Source: a bacterium
GTDB taxonomy: Bacteria > Chloroflexota > Dormibacteria > Aeolococcales > Aeolococcaceae
Direction of reading: 5' to 3'
NCBI GenBank assembly: GCA_021803465.1
Contig: JAJZLL010000057.1
Span: forward strand, 1 to 57,828
DNA length: 57,828 bases
Part shown: positions 41,349 to 50,840 of the stretch, piece after piece
How positions within the stretch are numbered: position 1 is the first letter of the stretch
How the letters are laid out: each line of letters begins with the position of its first letter
The notes under the pieces: generated by a model
Databases searched by the model: none
Told to the model about the DNA's origin: nothing
What the model saw: the letters and a program-made list of their open reading frames with translations, nothing else
Translations under genes and position numbers: made by a program

Positions 41349-42644
41349 ATGACCGAGAGGGATGATCGACGGAGACAGACCCGGTGTTCCTTCTGTGGCA
41401 AGGGGCAGGATCAGGTGCGCAAGCTCGTTGCTGGTCCTGGCGTCTACATCTGTGACCAGTGCATAGATCTCTGCCAGGAGGTGCTCGAGGAAGACCGGTC
41501 CAGCGGAACGCAGAAGCGGAAGAAGACCACTGCCACGCCGACTCCGAACGTCATCTACTCGACTCTCAACCAGTATGTCATTGGTCAGGAAGCAGCCAAG
41601 AAGGTGCTTTCGGTAGCTGTGTACAACCACTACAAGCGCATTGCCCAGAATGCGAGCCATTCGGGTGATGCAGCGGATGTGGAGCTGCAGAAGTCAAATG
41701 TCCTGCTGATTGGACCGACTGGGTGCGGAAAGACCCTTCTCGCCCAGACGCTCGCGAAAATCCTCGATGTGCCGTTCAGCATTGCAGACGCGACAAGTCT
41801 TACGGAAGCGGGGTATGTCGGTGAGGATGTCGAGAACATCCTTCTGCGGCTCATCCAGGCAGCCGACTTCGACATTGCCCGTGCCGAGAAGGGCATCATC
41901 TACATCGATGAGATCGACAAGATTGCCCGCAAGTCTGACAATCCGAGCATCACCCGTGATGTGAGTGGCGAGGGCGTGCAGCAGGCGCTCCTCAAGATAC
42001 TGGAGGGGACTGTTGCGAACGTGCCTCCCCAGGGTGGCAGAAAACATCCCCACCAGGACTTTCTCCAGATCAACACCTCGAACATTCTGTTCATCTGCGG
42101 TGGAGCATTCGAGGGATTGGAGTCAATCATCCAGCGGCGACTTGGCAGGCATGCCATCGGATTTGCCCAGGACGAGACTGCAGCATCGTCTTCAGGAGGT
42201 GATACTGGCGTGTTTGAGAAGGTTCAGCCCCAGGACCTTCTCCATTACGGGCTCATTCCCGAGTTCATTGGACGACTTCCCATTGTCGTTCCTCTCAAGG
42301 AACTCGACTCTGCGGACATCATGTCGATCCTCACAGAGCCGAAGAACTCCCTTGTGAAGCAGTATCAGAAGATCTTTTCACTCGAAGGCGTTGAGCTCAT
42401 CTTCCAGGAGACTGCACTACGCGCCGTTGCGGAGAAGGCGATGTCCCGCGGCACAGGTGCGCGGGGCCTGCGTGCCATCGTGGAGCATGCACTCCTCAAC
42501 ACGATGTTCGAACTCCCCTCCAGGCCAGAGATCAAGCGCTGCATTGTGAGCGAACCCTGCATCCTTGAGGAGGCGGAACCACTCCTTCTGACGGAGGACG
42601 TTCCTGAACCGCAGCCGACACAGACCGTATCTGAGACTGCGTAG
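41349..42644 (+). CDS. clpX: ATP-dependent Clp protease unfoldase ClpX
   Basis: A 431-residue AAA+ unfoldase. The N-terminal zinc-binding domain has C13, C16, C35 and C38. Walker A is GPTGCGKT (122-129), Walker B is [11 protein letters not shown], the pore loop region [11 protein letters not shown] is conserved, and sensor motifs include [12 protein letters not shown]. It recognises tagged substrates and feeds them to ClpP. Confidence 0.97.
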   Translation: MTERDDRRRQTRCSFCGKGQDQVRKLVAGPGVYICDQCIDLCQEVLEEDRSSGTQKRKKTTATPTPNVIYSTLNQYVIGQEAAKKVLSVAVYNHYKRIAQNASHSGDAADVELQKSNVLLIGPTGCGKTLLAQTLAKILDVPFSIADATSLTEAGYVGEDVENILLRLIQAADFDIARAEKGIIYIDEIDKIARKSDNPSITRDVSGEGVQQALLKILEGTVANVPPQGGRKHPHQDFLQINTSNILFICGGAFEGLESIIQRRLGRHAIGFAQDETAASSSGGDTGVFEKVQPQDLLHYGLIPEFIGRLPIVVPLKELDSADIMSILTEPKNSLVKQYQKIFSLEGVELIFQETALRAVAEKAMSRGTGARGLRAIVEHALLNTMFELPSRPEIKRCIVSEPCILEEAEPLLLTEDVPEPQPTQTVSETA

Positions 42645-42649
42645 TACAG

Positions 42650-43279
42650 GTGAGTACGGCACAGGGGGGGACACGGGAGCTTCTTGTACGCTGGCTGAAG
42701 TCTCATGCCAGATCGGTTCTGGTTTCAGGAGTGCTGCTTATCGCAGTCGTCCTTTCAGGAGGATATGTTCTTGCGATCCGGTCAGTGCCTGCAGGATGCA
42801 CCTACCCAGCACCAACCATCTCCTTGCCAGTCTCCCTGCGTGCTGCGGGAGAGCTGGACCAACCATTGCATCTGGTGAATGGACAGGTGGATACCGTGAG
42901 TGCAACCGAGGCAATCCAGACCATGTATCCGGACATAGCCGCACCTCTCGCTCTGCCTGAAGTGCATGAGCAGGCACTCAGCAGGTCCTCACCGCCTGTC
43001 ATTGTCATACCTTTCAGGAGCCAGGTGGGTACGGATCACATTGTGGCTGTTATGGTGTTCGCAGTGAGCTGCAGCCAGGAAGCGTACTTCCGCACAGCGG
43101 AAAACTGGCAGCGTGGTCCCGATGTCCAGTCCCCACCCGTTTCTTCGTACATTCAGGTGACACAGCAGCAGGCAGCCGAGAAGCTCGGTGGAGCACCTGT
43201 GATCCTCGAGTATGGAACCAATCCACTGCAGCCCCTCTGGAAGGACAGAAGCACGGGGAGATCGATGTACGCCCGGTAG
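42650..43279 (+). CDS. Membrane-anchored hypothetical protein
   Basis: A 209-residue protein with one span near the N-terminus (about 23-44: VLVSGVLLIAVVLSGGYVLAI), a short basic cytosolic lead and a soluble external domain of about 165 residues. Cys50 in AGCTYP and Cys145 in AVSCSQ may form a disulfide. No family is recognised. GTG at 42650-42652 begins 6 nt after the clpX stop, so it is probably translated from the clpX mRNA. Confidence 0.6.
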   Translation: MSTAQGGTRELLVRWLKSHARSVLVSGVLLIAVVLSGGYVLAIRSVPAGCTYPAPTISLPVSLRAAGELDQPLHLVNGQVDTVSATEAIQTMYPDIAAPLALPEVHEQALSRSSPPVIVIPFRSQVGTDHIVAVMVFAVSCSQEAYFRTAENWQRGPDVQSPPVSSYIQVTQQQAAEKLGGAPVILEYGTNPLQPLWKDRSTGRSMYAR

Positions 43280-43332
43280 GAGCAGGGACGAGTGGTACAG
43301 GATGCAGGTCTTTGCTCTGTATACTCGGACGT

Positions 43333-45993
43333 ATGGATTCATCGTTTCGTCCGCATGCAGTAGAAGAACGATGGCGGTCAAAGTGGGATGACCTTGGTGT
43401 CGGCACTCCGCCTGCACTCTCATCAAGGCCATCCTTCACCATTGCACTCCCGCCTCCAAATGTGACCGGAGTGCTCCACTGCGGCCATGCAGCTGGCTCC
43501 ACAGTCCAGGACATCCTCATCAGGTTCCATCGCATGAACGGCTACGATGTCGAGTGGACTCCCGGCACTGACCATGCTGCAATCGCGACACAGAATGTCA
43601 TTGAGCGGCAACTCGCGCAGGAGGGGACTTCGAAGGAGCAGCTCGGGCGCGCTGCGTTCAACGAACGGGTGGAGAAGTGGTACAGGGAGTATGGTGGACG
43701 CATTCTTGAGCAGATGCGCCGTTTGGGATTCATCTGTGACTGGAACAGAACCAGGTTCACGCTGGATGAGCCATATGTCCGGTCAATCCGCACGCTCTTC
43801 AAACATCTCTTCGATACGGGCAAGATATATCGGGGACCACGACTGGTCAACTGGTGCCCGAGATGCCGCTCCGCCATCAGTGATGAGGAGGTCGAGTGGA
43901 AGGAACACGAGGATGCCCTGTACCGGATCGCATATCCCATTGAGGGGGGAGGGTCACTCACTGTCGCTACAGTCCGACCCGAGACCATGCTGGGAGATGC
44001 AGGAATTGCAGTTTCCCCCGGTGATGAGCGATACCGCTCATACGTAGGCAGGTTGGCAACGGTTCCCCTGTCAGGGCAGGCAGTTCCCGTGTTTGAGGAT
44101 GAAGCTGTCGAAAAGGAGTTTGGCACTGGCGTACTCAAGGTCACTCCAGCCCACGATACGACTGACTACGCGATTGGGGAACGGCATGGACTCGAGGTCC
44201 ATTCCGTCATTGCGGAGGATGGCACTGTGGATTTCCCCGCATTGCCTGAACTTCATGGAATGGATGCAGCAGCAGCACGAGTGAAGGTCGTGGAGCTGCT
44301 GAAAACTGACGGATCGCTTGTGGGCATTGAGCCCTACACCCATTCCGTTGGACACTGTGACCGGTGTGGACATGTCATTGAGCCGCTCATCAGCTCGCAG
44401 TGGTGGGTAGCCATGAAGGATTTCATTGGACCTGCCACAGCTGCTGTGACAAGCGGGAACATTTCCTTCCATCCTAAGCGGTACCAGAATGGCTACCTCA
44501 GCTGGCTGGAGAACCTGCGCGACTGGTGCATCAGCCGCCAGCTCTGGCTGGGTCATGCCATTCCTGTTTCAACGTGCAGCAACGGGCACGTGTTTGCATG
44601 GGTGGACGAGCCGGAGACATGCCCCACATGCGGGGATGCCTCGCTCTCAGCGGATCCGGACGTGCTCGACACGTGGTTCAGCAGTGCACTCTGGCCATTC
44701 GCAATATATGGATGGCCTGAGTCGACAGAGGATCTTGGCAGATTCTATCCGACAGACGTCCTTGTCACTGCACGGGAGATCATCCCTCTCTGGGTTGCAC
44801 GCATGATCATGATGGGTGGGGAATGCACTGGCAAGCTTCCCTTCCACGATGTCATCATCACTGGAACCATCCAGGCCCCTGATGGCAGCCGCATGTCGAA
44901 GTCGAAGGGCAATGTGGTCGATCCTCTCGACATGGTTGACAAGTATGGTGCTGATGCTGTCCGCGCTTGGGCATCATCTGTGGGCACTTCAGGACAGGAT
45001 GTGCGGTTTGATGAAAGCAAGATCGCCTCATATCAGAAGTTTGGCAACAAGCTGTGGCAGGTCACGCGGTTCCTGCTGGGCCGGCTTGCGCCCGAAGGCA
45101 CAGAACAGCTTCCCCGCCTGGAACAGCCAACAGAACTCGCTCCCGAAGACTGGTGGATGCTCGAGAAGTGCAATGAGGCAGTCGAAACCGTGACAAGGGG
45201 CATCAATGCCTTCCACTTTCTCGAATCGATTGACAGCCTGTATGAGACCATCTGGCATGTCTACTGTGACTGGTATGTCGAGATGCTCAAACCCAGACTT
45301 CCTGTGCACTGGGATGGTGCTTCCCCGCTGTCAGCGGATGCCACTGCAGCCGCATGGACTGCTGTGGAAGTGCTGCATTCCCTTGTCAGGCTCCTCCATC
45401 CGATCATGCCGTTTGTTACGGAGGAATGCGGACAGCTCTTTCCTGATGCAGGGCCTACCCTTCTCGAAGCGGCCTGGCCAGAGCCTTACCCAACCACAGC
45501 TTCAGCGTCTCCAGCGATCCAGGAGGTGGCAGCCGCTCTTGAGGCAGTCACTGCAGTCCGGGCTGCTGCCCAGCAGGGAATGCTTTCGTTGAGGGAGGGT
45601 GCTGAGGTAACAGTGGTGCACTCCACTGCGCAAAGACCTGTCTCAAACGATGTCTGCAGAATCATGGCGAATCTGCTCCGCTGCAGCGTGCGTGGAGGCA
45701 TGGGGAATGCCTCTGCGCCAAATGAGCTGCAGGTCGTTGCTGGCGGGCTGACCTGCACAATTCATGCGGCTGCCCTCAGAGGGCAGGAACAGCCGAACGT
45801 TCAGGCGACCGCAGCCCGGATTGCGGACAAGGAAGCATATAGGGATCGGCTCCGCGCCCAGCTTGGCAACAAAGCGTTTATTGCGAAGGCACCAGGTGCT
45901 GTGGTTGCAAAAACAGAGCAGACACTATCCGAAGTGGAGCATGAGCTTGCTGTGCTTCGGGGCGAACGTCATCCAGCGGAGGAGCACCAGTGA
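43333..45993 (+). CDS. valS: Valyl-tRNA synthetase
   Basis: An 886-residue class I synthetase that charges tRNA-Val. The HIGH motif is in PPPNVTGVLHCGHA (the second residue is Cys), the editing domain contains TVRPETMLGDAGIAV, and the KMSKS motif appears as SRMSKSKGNVVDP. The anticodon-binding domain is C-terminal and the last 65 residues form the coiled-coil arm (EAYRDRLRAQLGNK). The ATG at 43333 was chosen because the family N-terminus begins there (SFRPHAVEERW). The stop overlaps the next gene by 4 bp. Confidence 0.97.
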   Translation: MDSSFRPHAVEERWRSKWDDLGVGTPPALSSRPSFTIALPPPNVTGVLHCGHAAGSTVQDILIRFHRMNGYDVEWTPGTDHAAIATQNVIERQLAQEGTSKEQLGRAAFNERVEKWYREYGGRILEQMRRLGFICDWNRTRFTLDEPYVRSIRTLFKHLFDTGKIYRGPRLVNWCPRCRSAISDEEVEWKEHEDALYRIAYPIEGGGSLTVATVRPETMLGDAGIAVSPGDERYRSYVGRLATVPLSGQAVPVFEDEAVEKEFGTGVLKVTPAHDTTDYAIGERHGLEVHSVIAEDGTVDFPALPELHGMDAAAARVKVVELLKTDGSLVGIEPYTHSVGHCDRCGHVIEPLISSQWWVAMKDFIGPATAAVTSGNISFHPKRYQNGYLSWLENLRDWCISRQLWLGHAIPVSTCSNGHVFAWVDEPETCPTCGDASLSADPDVLDTWFSSALWPFAIYGWPESTEDLGRFYPTDVLVTAREIIPLWVARMIMMGGECTGKLPFHDVIITGTIQAPDGSRMSKSKGNVVDPLDMVDKYGADAVRAWASSVGTSGQDVRFDESKIASYQKFGNKLWQVTRFLLGRLAPEGTEQLPRLEQPTELAPEDWWMLEKCNEAVETVTRGINAFHFLESIDSLYETIWHVYCDWYVEMLKPRLPVHWDGASPLSADATAAAWTAVEVLHSLVRLLHPIMPFVTEECGQLFPDAGPTLLEAAWPEPYPTTASASPAIQEVAAALEAVTAVRAAAQQGMLSLREGAEVTVVHSTAQRPVSNDVCRIMANLLRCSVRGGMGNASAPNELQVVAGGLTCTIHAAALRGQEQPNVQATAARIADKEAYRDRLRAQLGNKAFIAKAPGAVVAKTEQTLSEVEHELAVLRGERHPAEEHQ

Positions 45994-46454
45994 CAGCATT
46001 TGCCATTCCCCACGCGCTTGTCGTCGCAACACAGTGGCTCATTGCATATGGCGTAGTGCTGTGGCTCGCTGTAGCCTGGTCTGTCCTTCATGATGCCATG
46101 CGCCGCAGCTCGCAGTACTGGTTCTATGCGCTCGCGGTCATACTTGGACTGTTCCCGCCATTTCTTGGAGCAGTCATCTACTGGATCATCCGTCCTGCGA
46201 GCACGACAGCGGAACTGGAGACTCAGGAGCTTGAGAAGGCAATGCTTCGGGAGGCAGGTGGTCCGCAGTGTCCGACATGCCATTCTGCCGCTCGCGAGGA
46301 GTTCCTTCTCTGCCCGGTGTGCCGCACGAGGCTCGCCAGAGCCTGCCGATCCTGCACCAAGCCCGTTGCTGTCGACTGGAAGGTATGTCCCTACTGCGAA
46401 ACCCCAGTAGAGGAGCTTGGATCGAAGAAGGATTCTGCTGCAGGCACGGTGTAG
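45990..46454 (+). CDS. Membrane protein with double zinc ribbon
   Basis: A 154-residue protein. Two membrane spans (about 8-32 and 44-68) are followed by a cytosolic tail with four CxxC pairs: CPTC, CPVC, CRSC and CPYC, i.e. a double zinc ribbon (DZR-like). The GTG start overlaps the valS stop (GTGA), with GGAGGAG ahead. It is directly followed by the Hyf-like membrane genes and could be an assembly or regulatory part of them, but that is inference. Confidence 0.78.
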   Translation: MTAFAIPHALVVATQWLIAYGVVLWLAVAWSVLHDAMRRSSQYWFYALAVILGLFPPFLGAVIYWIIRPASTTAELETQELEKAMLREAGGPQCPTCHSAAREEFLLCPVCRTRLARACRSCTKPVAVDWKVCPYCETPVEELGSKKDSAAGTV

Positions 46455-46455
46455 G

Positions 46456-48114
46456 ATGCCTGGATTCGTCACAAGTGGTGCCGCACTCCTCCTGGCAGCT
46501 GCAGCTTCAATGGTGGGCGTGTGCGTCTGCCACCGCTCCTCCCGAGCTGTGCGGGGCGTGGTCATCGGCACTGCAGTCCTCATGCTCCCTCTTGCAGCAC
46601 TTGCAGTACATGCAGTAGTGGTGGGTGGACCCGAAGTCACAAGTCTGTGGCTTCTTCTGCCAAGAGTGCATGTGGTATGGGACATGAGCCAGGTCGCTGC
46701 AGTGGGGTGTTCCCTCATCTGCCTGGCATTTGGAGCGCTTGCGCTAGGGAAGTGGACAACAGCCCGTTCAGTCCTGCCCCTCCTCGCAGGGGGAATGGGG
46801 GGAATCATCGCCTGGTGCACTGGCAATTTCGTCTGCATGCTTGCTGCTCTCATCATCGTCAATGGGAGCTTCATGCTTGAGGAACGTCCCAAACTCCGCC
46901 TGTCCTGGGGAATTGCAGCCCTCCCTGTTGCCATTCTGGCCCTGGCGGACATCACACTGCTCTCAAGCTTTGGCACAAGCGACTATCTCCTCATTGGCAG
47001 CAATGCAGGCGGGTACTGGGTGGGCTTTGGACTGCCACTCGCCGGGTTCATCGAGCTCGTTCTTCCTGCAGTAGTCACATGGAGATCCGGCACTCTCAAG
47101 CGCGGTGTATGGACCGTGGTTGCAGGAGCTGCACTCCTTGCACATACAGCAGAAGTGATCAGCCTTCAGCAGCTGCAGAGCGGTCCCATAGCGGCAGCGA
47201 CAATTGTGGCATGCGTGACCATACTTCTTGGCGTGCTGGGATACCATTGGCGGGAGTCAGCAAGGCATGCACTGCTTGCTCTCTATGCGGCAATATCGGG
47301 ACCAGCAGTCATTGCGCTGTACTTTTCTGATGGGGCTACCATCCTTGCCATGATTGTCTGCACTGCAGTATCCCTGCTGGTATTCTGCACACTGGTTCCG
47401 GATGTAGCCAGTCTTGAGGCGAACCGCATCCGCTGGACAGGCTGGCTCCACAGGGCAGTCATACTCTGTGCAGCCGGGGTGCCTCCTGGAGTGGCCTCCA
47501 TTGGATGGTGGTCCCTGCTGGCACTCCTCATTGCGCGTGGTCCGACATGGACTGCAGCAAGCATCCTTGCCCTTGCTGCATGGCTGTCAGTGGTTGCACT
47601 CGCAGCAGTTCTCGCCTGTGGACTTCCTCCAGACAGGAGGGTTACCCAGACGGATGATGCACCGCCAGTGCGTGAACGCATTGCTGCTGTGCTCGGGACA
47701 CTCCTGATTGCAGGTGTCGGAGTGTTGCCCGCAGTTCCTGTGGGCGGAGTGCTCAGCCTTCTTGCATCCGCGAACCTTGTGGTGGCGTCCCCAACCACCC
47801 TCCAGCTGCCAGGAGGGGTGGTTGGCAGTGCTGCGCTTGGCTGCGGCACGATTGTGCTCGTGCTCTTCGGGTGGGCATTGGGGACACTGTCGGGGACAGT
47901 GGTGTATCAGGATTGGGAAATACCGGCTGACCACACCACATCCTCCTTCGGAGCAGCTGCGGGCAGGACTGTCCGACACCAGGGTGCACAGGCTTTGCAT
48001 GTCTGGAACCGCGCGCTGCACTATCTCAATGCAGGTGATCTCCTGCTCCGTGACCAGCCACGACTCGCCATGATCCTCGTGGCTGCTGCAATCATCATTG
48101 TTCTGGTGCATTGA
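46456..48114 (+). CDS. Diverged complex I/Hyf-type antiporter-like membrane protein (NuoL/M/N or HyfB-like)
   Basis: A 552-residue protein with roughly 14 hydrophobic spans. The best family marker is ILCAAGVPPGVASIGWW followed by SLLALLIARG and, 40-60 residues on, a GTLLIAGVGVLPAVPVG segment; this is the order of the LAGIPP-x-x-GF-x-x-K, last spans and final Gly-Pro region in NuoL/M/N and Mrp/HyfB/HyfF proteins. In those the conserved lysine follows GF; here it is W351. It probably forms part of a membrane arm with the next three genes. No catalytic subunit gene is seen nearby. Low overall similarity keeps this tentative. Confidence 0.6.
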   Translation: MPGFVTSGAALLLAAAASMVGVCVCHRSSRAVRGVVIGTAVLMLPLAALAVHAVVVGGPEVTSLWLLLPRVHVVWDMSQVAAVGCSLICLAFGALALGKWTTARSVLPLLAGGMGGIIAWCTGNFVCMLAALIIVNGSFMLEERPKLRLSWGIAALPVAILALADITLLSSFGTSDYLLIGSNAGGYWVGFGLPLAGFIELVLPAVVTWRSGTLKRGVWTVVAGAALLAHTAEVISLQQLQSGPIAAATIVACVTILLGVLGYHWRESARHALLALYAAISGPAVIALYFSDGATILAMIVCTAVSLLVFCTLVPDVASLEANRIRWTGWLHRAVILCAAGVPPGVASIGWWSLLALLIARGPTWTAASILALAAWLSVVALAAVLACGLPPDRRVTQTDDAPPVRERIAAVLGTLLIAGVGVLPAVPVGGVLSLLASANLVVASPTTLQLPGGVVGSAALGCGTIVLVLFGWALGTLSGTVVYQDWEIPADHTTSSFGAAAGRTVRHQGAQALHVWNRALHYLNAGDLLLRDQPRLAMILVAAAIIIVLVH

Positions 48115-48116
48115 CC

Positions 48117-48755
48117 ATGGATCAGACTCTCTACAGCTCCATCGCGTTTGTCGCTGCCTTCATTGTGAGTGCTGTCGATGGACGGCGTGCAGTGTCGTGG
48201 TCCCTGCTCGCTGCAGGAATTGGACTCGTGGGCACAGCGGCTTCTGCAGCTGGTCTGGATGGTGCACTGTTTCTCGCTGGTGCTGTGGCTGCAGGGGCTC
48301 TGTTCGAGCGTACTTCCGAGTGGATAGTGAGGAGTCGCTGGCAGTCGTCTGCACAGGATCCCCTCCGTGAGTTCAGAAGTGTGAGGGAGAAGCTGTTCGG
48401 GCCAAGGAGCCAACGTGTCATTGCAGCAGCAATTGCGGTTCCTTCAGCATCATGGGTAAGCTTCAACATTCCGGTGGGATCTGTTGCCAGCATCCAGGGA
48501 GTCCTGTTTGCTCCGTGCGTACTTTGGCTGTGCGGGGTTTTCAGGCTCGTGCTTGCACGCACAGTCGAAGATGTGTGCGCAGGGGCTGGTGTACTCTTTC
48601 TCGCAACTGCTGTGGGCTGGCTCGAGCGTACTGGCCAGAGTGGAATCGCGGAGTATGCTGCCCTGCTCGTCTGCACTGCGGGCATTGCGCTACTGGGGGG
48701 CGTCCTCAATGGCAGATATCTCCATCATGTCGATGAGGATGTGAAGCATGCATGA
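48117..48755 (+). CDS. HyfE-like small membrane subunit
   Basis: A 212-residue protein with about six spans. Its length, position between an L/M/N-like pair and topology match HyfE of hydrogenase-4, including a central KLFGP turn between spans (REKLFGPRSQRVIAAAI). The match is by pattern only. It starts at ATG 48117, 2 nt after the previous stop, and overlaps the next gene by 8 bp. Confidence 0.42.
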   Translation: MDQTLYSSIAFVAAFIVSAVDGRRAVSWSLLAAGIGLVGTAASAAGLDGALFLAGAVAAGALFERTSEWIVRSRWQSSAQDPLREFRSVREKLFGPRSQRVIAAAIAVPSASWVSFNIPVGSVASIQGVLFAPCVLWLCGVFRLVLARTVEDVCAGAGVLFLATAVGWLERTGQSGIAEYAALLVCTAGIALLGGVLNGRYLHHVDEDVKHA

Positions 48756-50004
48756 CATCCGCCTCGACTTGGGCGTCTGGATTCTTGTTGGCCTGGTCGA
48801 TAGCCTGCTGTACACTGTGCTTCGCAGACGTCGCTGGAGCTGGAGCCTCGGACTCGTGCTCCATGTGGTCTGGACTGCCTGCCTCTGGTGGGGACTGTTC
48901 ATGTTAGGAACGCATCCTGGAGCCATGGTGCGAGCCGGTGCGGGAACGCTCCTTGTGGCAGCTGCTGGAGCTGGGTTCCTCATGCCGCTCAGCAGTGAGA
49001 CTGAGCTTCGCGATTACGCTGTTCTCGCCTGGAGTACGGGCGCATTCCTGTACGCCCTCTATGTGACAGATCCGCTAGCAGTGGCCATCATGACAGGAGC
49101 GGGGATTGCGCTCATCGCGGGGTGGTGGTTCTACCGCACTCCCGGTTCCGAGACGCTCCACGCTGCCCGGTCACTTGGTATCGCTGCCGGCCTGCTTCTT
49201 GCCGCTGCCATCTTCCTGCCTGTCCAGGCGACAGCAGTACCGACAAAGTTTGCGTTCGTTGCATGGCTGTACATCGCCGTTATTGCCATTCTTTCAGGCT
49301 GTGTTCCTGTGCAGGGGTGGGCAGTGAGCAGCCTCCACCGACTGGAGGGCAAGCAGCTTCTGCTCTGGGTGGGTGTCATTCTGCCGGGCGCTATTGTCGC
49401 TCTTGAGCGTGCCATTCGCATGCAGCCTCTTTCCGTCCAGAACATTGTTCTTGGCACAGCTCTTGGACTGGGCTGCATCAGTGCAGTGTGGGAGGGCCTG
49501 CTAGCCCTCCGCATGTCTTCACCACGTGAACGGCATGCGCGACTCATGCTCATGGATGTGTCCCTCATGGTTGTTGGTGTGGGAAGCGGCTCACCCTATG
49601 GATGGACAGGAGCACTGCTGCTTGTGCTTGTGCATGTGGGCACACTTCCCTTTGTGGGAGACAGGGAAGGGAGCAGCACTGACAGGGTGGTCCGCACGGG
49701 TGCATGGACCTTCCTGGGGGGGATCCCCTTCACGGCTGTGTTCTGGGGACGCTGGATGGTCCTGCTGGCTGCCTGGAATGCAGGATCGTGGTACCCGTGG
49801 TGCGTGTGTGCTGCAATGGCTCTTGCTGCAGTTGCCAGTTTCCGTCAGGCGCGCTTTGCCCTGCAACTTCCTGCGCAGAGCGCACGTTTTCAGTCATGGT
49901 GCTCTCTGGGAGCGCTTGCCTTTCAGCTCGCTCTTGGTCTTGCACCAGCTGCTCTTGGCAGTGCGGTATTCGGGATGACGCTTCTTCCCGGGGTGGGACA
50001 CTGA
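48748..50004 (+). CDS. Diverged antiporter-like membrane protein (HyfF/NuoM/N-like)
   Basis: A 418-residue protein with about 12 spans. It follows the antiporter pattern: ILSGCVPVQGWAVSSLH corresponds to the PFH-x-WLPDAH region, LLLVLVHVGTL to the Hal-His span, and TFLGGIPFTAVFWGRWMVL to the LAGIPP-x-x-GF-x-GK segment, with the conserved lysine replaced by R335. The acidic DAH residues are also missing. The start is ATG 48748 with GAGGA ahead. It is the third gene of the overlapping set. Confidence 0.58.
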   Translation: MHDIRLDLGVWILVGLVDSLLYTVLRRRRWSWSLGLVLHVVWTACLWWGLFMLGTHPGAMVRAGAGTLLVAAAGAGFLMPLSSETELRDYAVLAWSTGAFLYALYVTDPLAVAIMTGAGIALIAGWWFYRTPGSETLHAARSLGIAAGLLLAAAIFLPVQATAVPTKFAFVAWLYIAVIAILSGCVPVQGWAVSSLHRLEGKQLLLWVGVILPGAIVALERAIRMQPLSVQNIVLGTALGLGCISAVWEGLLALRMSSPRERHARLMLMDVSLMVVGVGSGSPYGWTGALLLVLVHVGTLPFVGDREGSSTDRVVRTGAWTFLGGIPFTAVFWGRWMVLLAAWNAGSWYPWCVCAAMALAAVASFRQARFALQLPAQSARFQSWCSLGALAFQLALGLAPAALGSAVFGMTLLPGVGH

Positions 50005-50747
50005 TGGATCCGCTTGTCGTCTTCGCGGCTGTTGTTGCCACTGCGGTATATCCAGGTGGACTGGTGCTGCTTCTCCCTGCTGCTTGCGCACGGATAGCGC
50101 ATCTCCTCATGATGCGCACTCAGCGCTTGCCTGCAGGACGACCCCTCATTGGTGCGGGTACTGTACTGGCGCTCGTGGCCTTCGCTGTGGCTGCAGCGCA
50201 GCTCCCACTGCCGGGCAATCTTCTTACGTCCAATGTCATCGTTGCGCGTGGAGCGTACACGGATGTGGCCATCTTTCTTGTGGCGTGCTGCTTTGCGTTG
50301 GTTGTCAGCGTGCGGGACCGGTGGTCGCCATCACAGATGCTCTCCACAGGCGCTGCTGCATTGGCGCTGCTCGTTCTTGCCACACATGCGAGATCCCTGA
50401 CGTTTGCTGCTGCTGTGGCAACTGGAGGAAATCATGCAGTGCAGCTGCATGAAATTGCGGGACTTGTGTGCCTGCTCGCTGCACCAGGACTTCTGAGCAT
50501 CTACAACAGCAGAGTCCACCTGACTGCTCCACTTACCTTGGCGATTCTCCTGTGGGAACTCATCGTGTCGCTCTCACTCCTTCCCGCATTTCCTCATTTG
50601 CTCGCGTGGTCATGTGCGGCGATCATTCTGGCAGTGCTTGGCATAACAGTGTGGAAGTTGAGAAGACTTGCTGTGGTCGTCCGCATTGCGAGCATTGTGG
50701 CTATGCTGGGCGCATGCGTCATGGTGGTGATTGGTGTGCGAAGCTAG
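50004..50747 (+). CDS. Fourth membrane protein of the Hyf-like set (possible HyfC/NuoH analogue)
   Basis: A 247-residue protein with seven or eight spans. The ATG overlaps the preceding TGA (TGATG). Early features (an acidic D-x-P start, a short basic loop RIAHLLMMRTQRL) and LTFAAAVATGGNHAVQLHEIAG would suit a NuoH/HyfC-like subunit, but the match is weak. Other options are an unrelated membrane protein. The tight overlap indicates co-translation with the antiporter-like proteins. Confidence 0.4.
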   Translation: MDPLVVFAAVVATAVYPGGLVLLLPAACARIAHLLMMRTQRLPAGRPLIGAGTVLALVAFAVAAAQLPLPGNLLTSNVIVARGAYTDVAIFLVACCFALVVSVRDRWSPSQMLSTGAAALALLVLATHARSLTFAAAVATGGNHAVQLHEIAGLVCLLAAPGLLSIYNSRVHLTAPLTLAILLWELIVSLSLLPAFPHLLAWSCAAIILAVLGITVWKLRRLAVVVRIASIVAMLGACVMVVIGVRS

Positions 50748-50784
50748 GGCGCTTCGCTCCTGTTCCAGCAAGACAAGCGGATTT

Positions 50785-50806
50785 CCCCCCTTCACAGACT
50801 GGGGGG
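50785..50806 (+). terminator. GC hairpin between the Hyf-like set and maf
   Basis: Six C (50785-50790) pair with six G (50801-50806) around a 10-nt loop. There is no U-run on either strand, so it may be an mRNA-end stabiliser and not a classic terminator. It lies 34 nt before the maf start. Confidence 0.35.
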
Positions 50807-50840
50807 GCTGGATGGTACGATTTTATTGCAGGAGGTGCCA

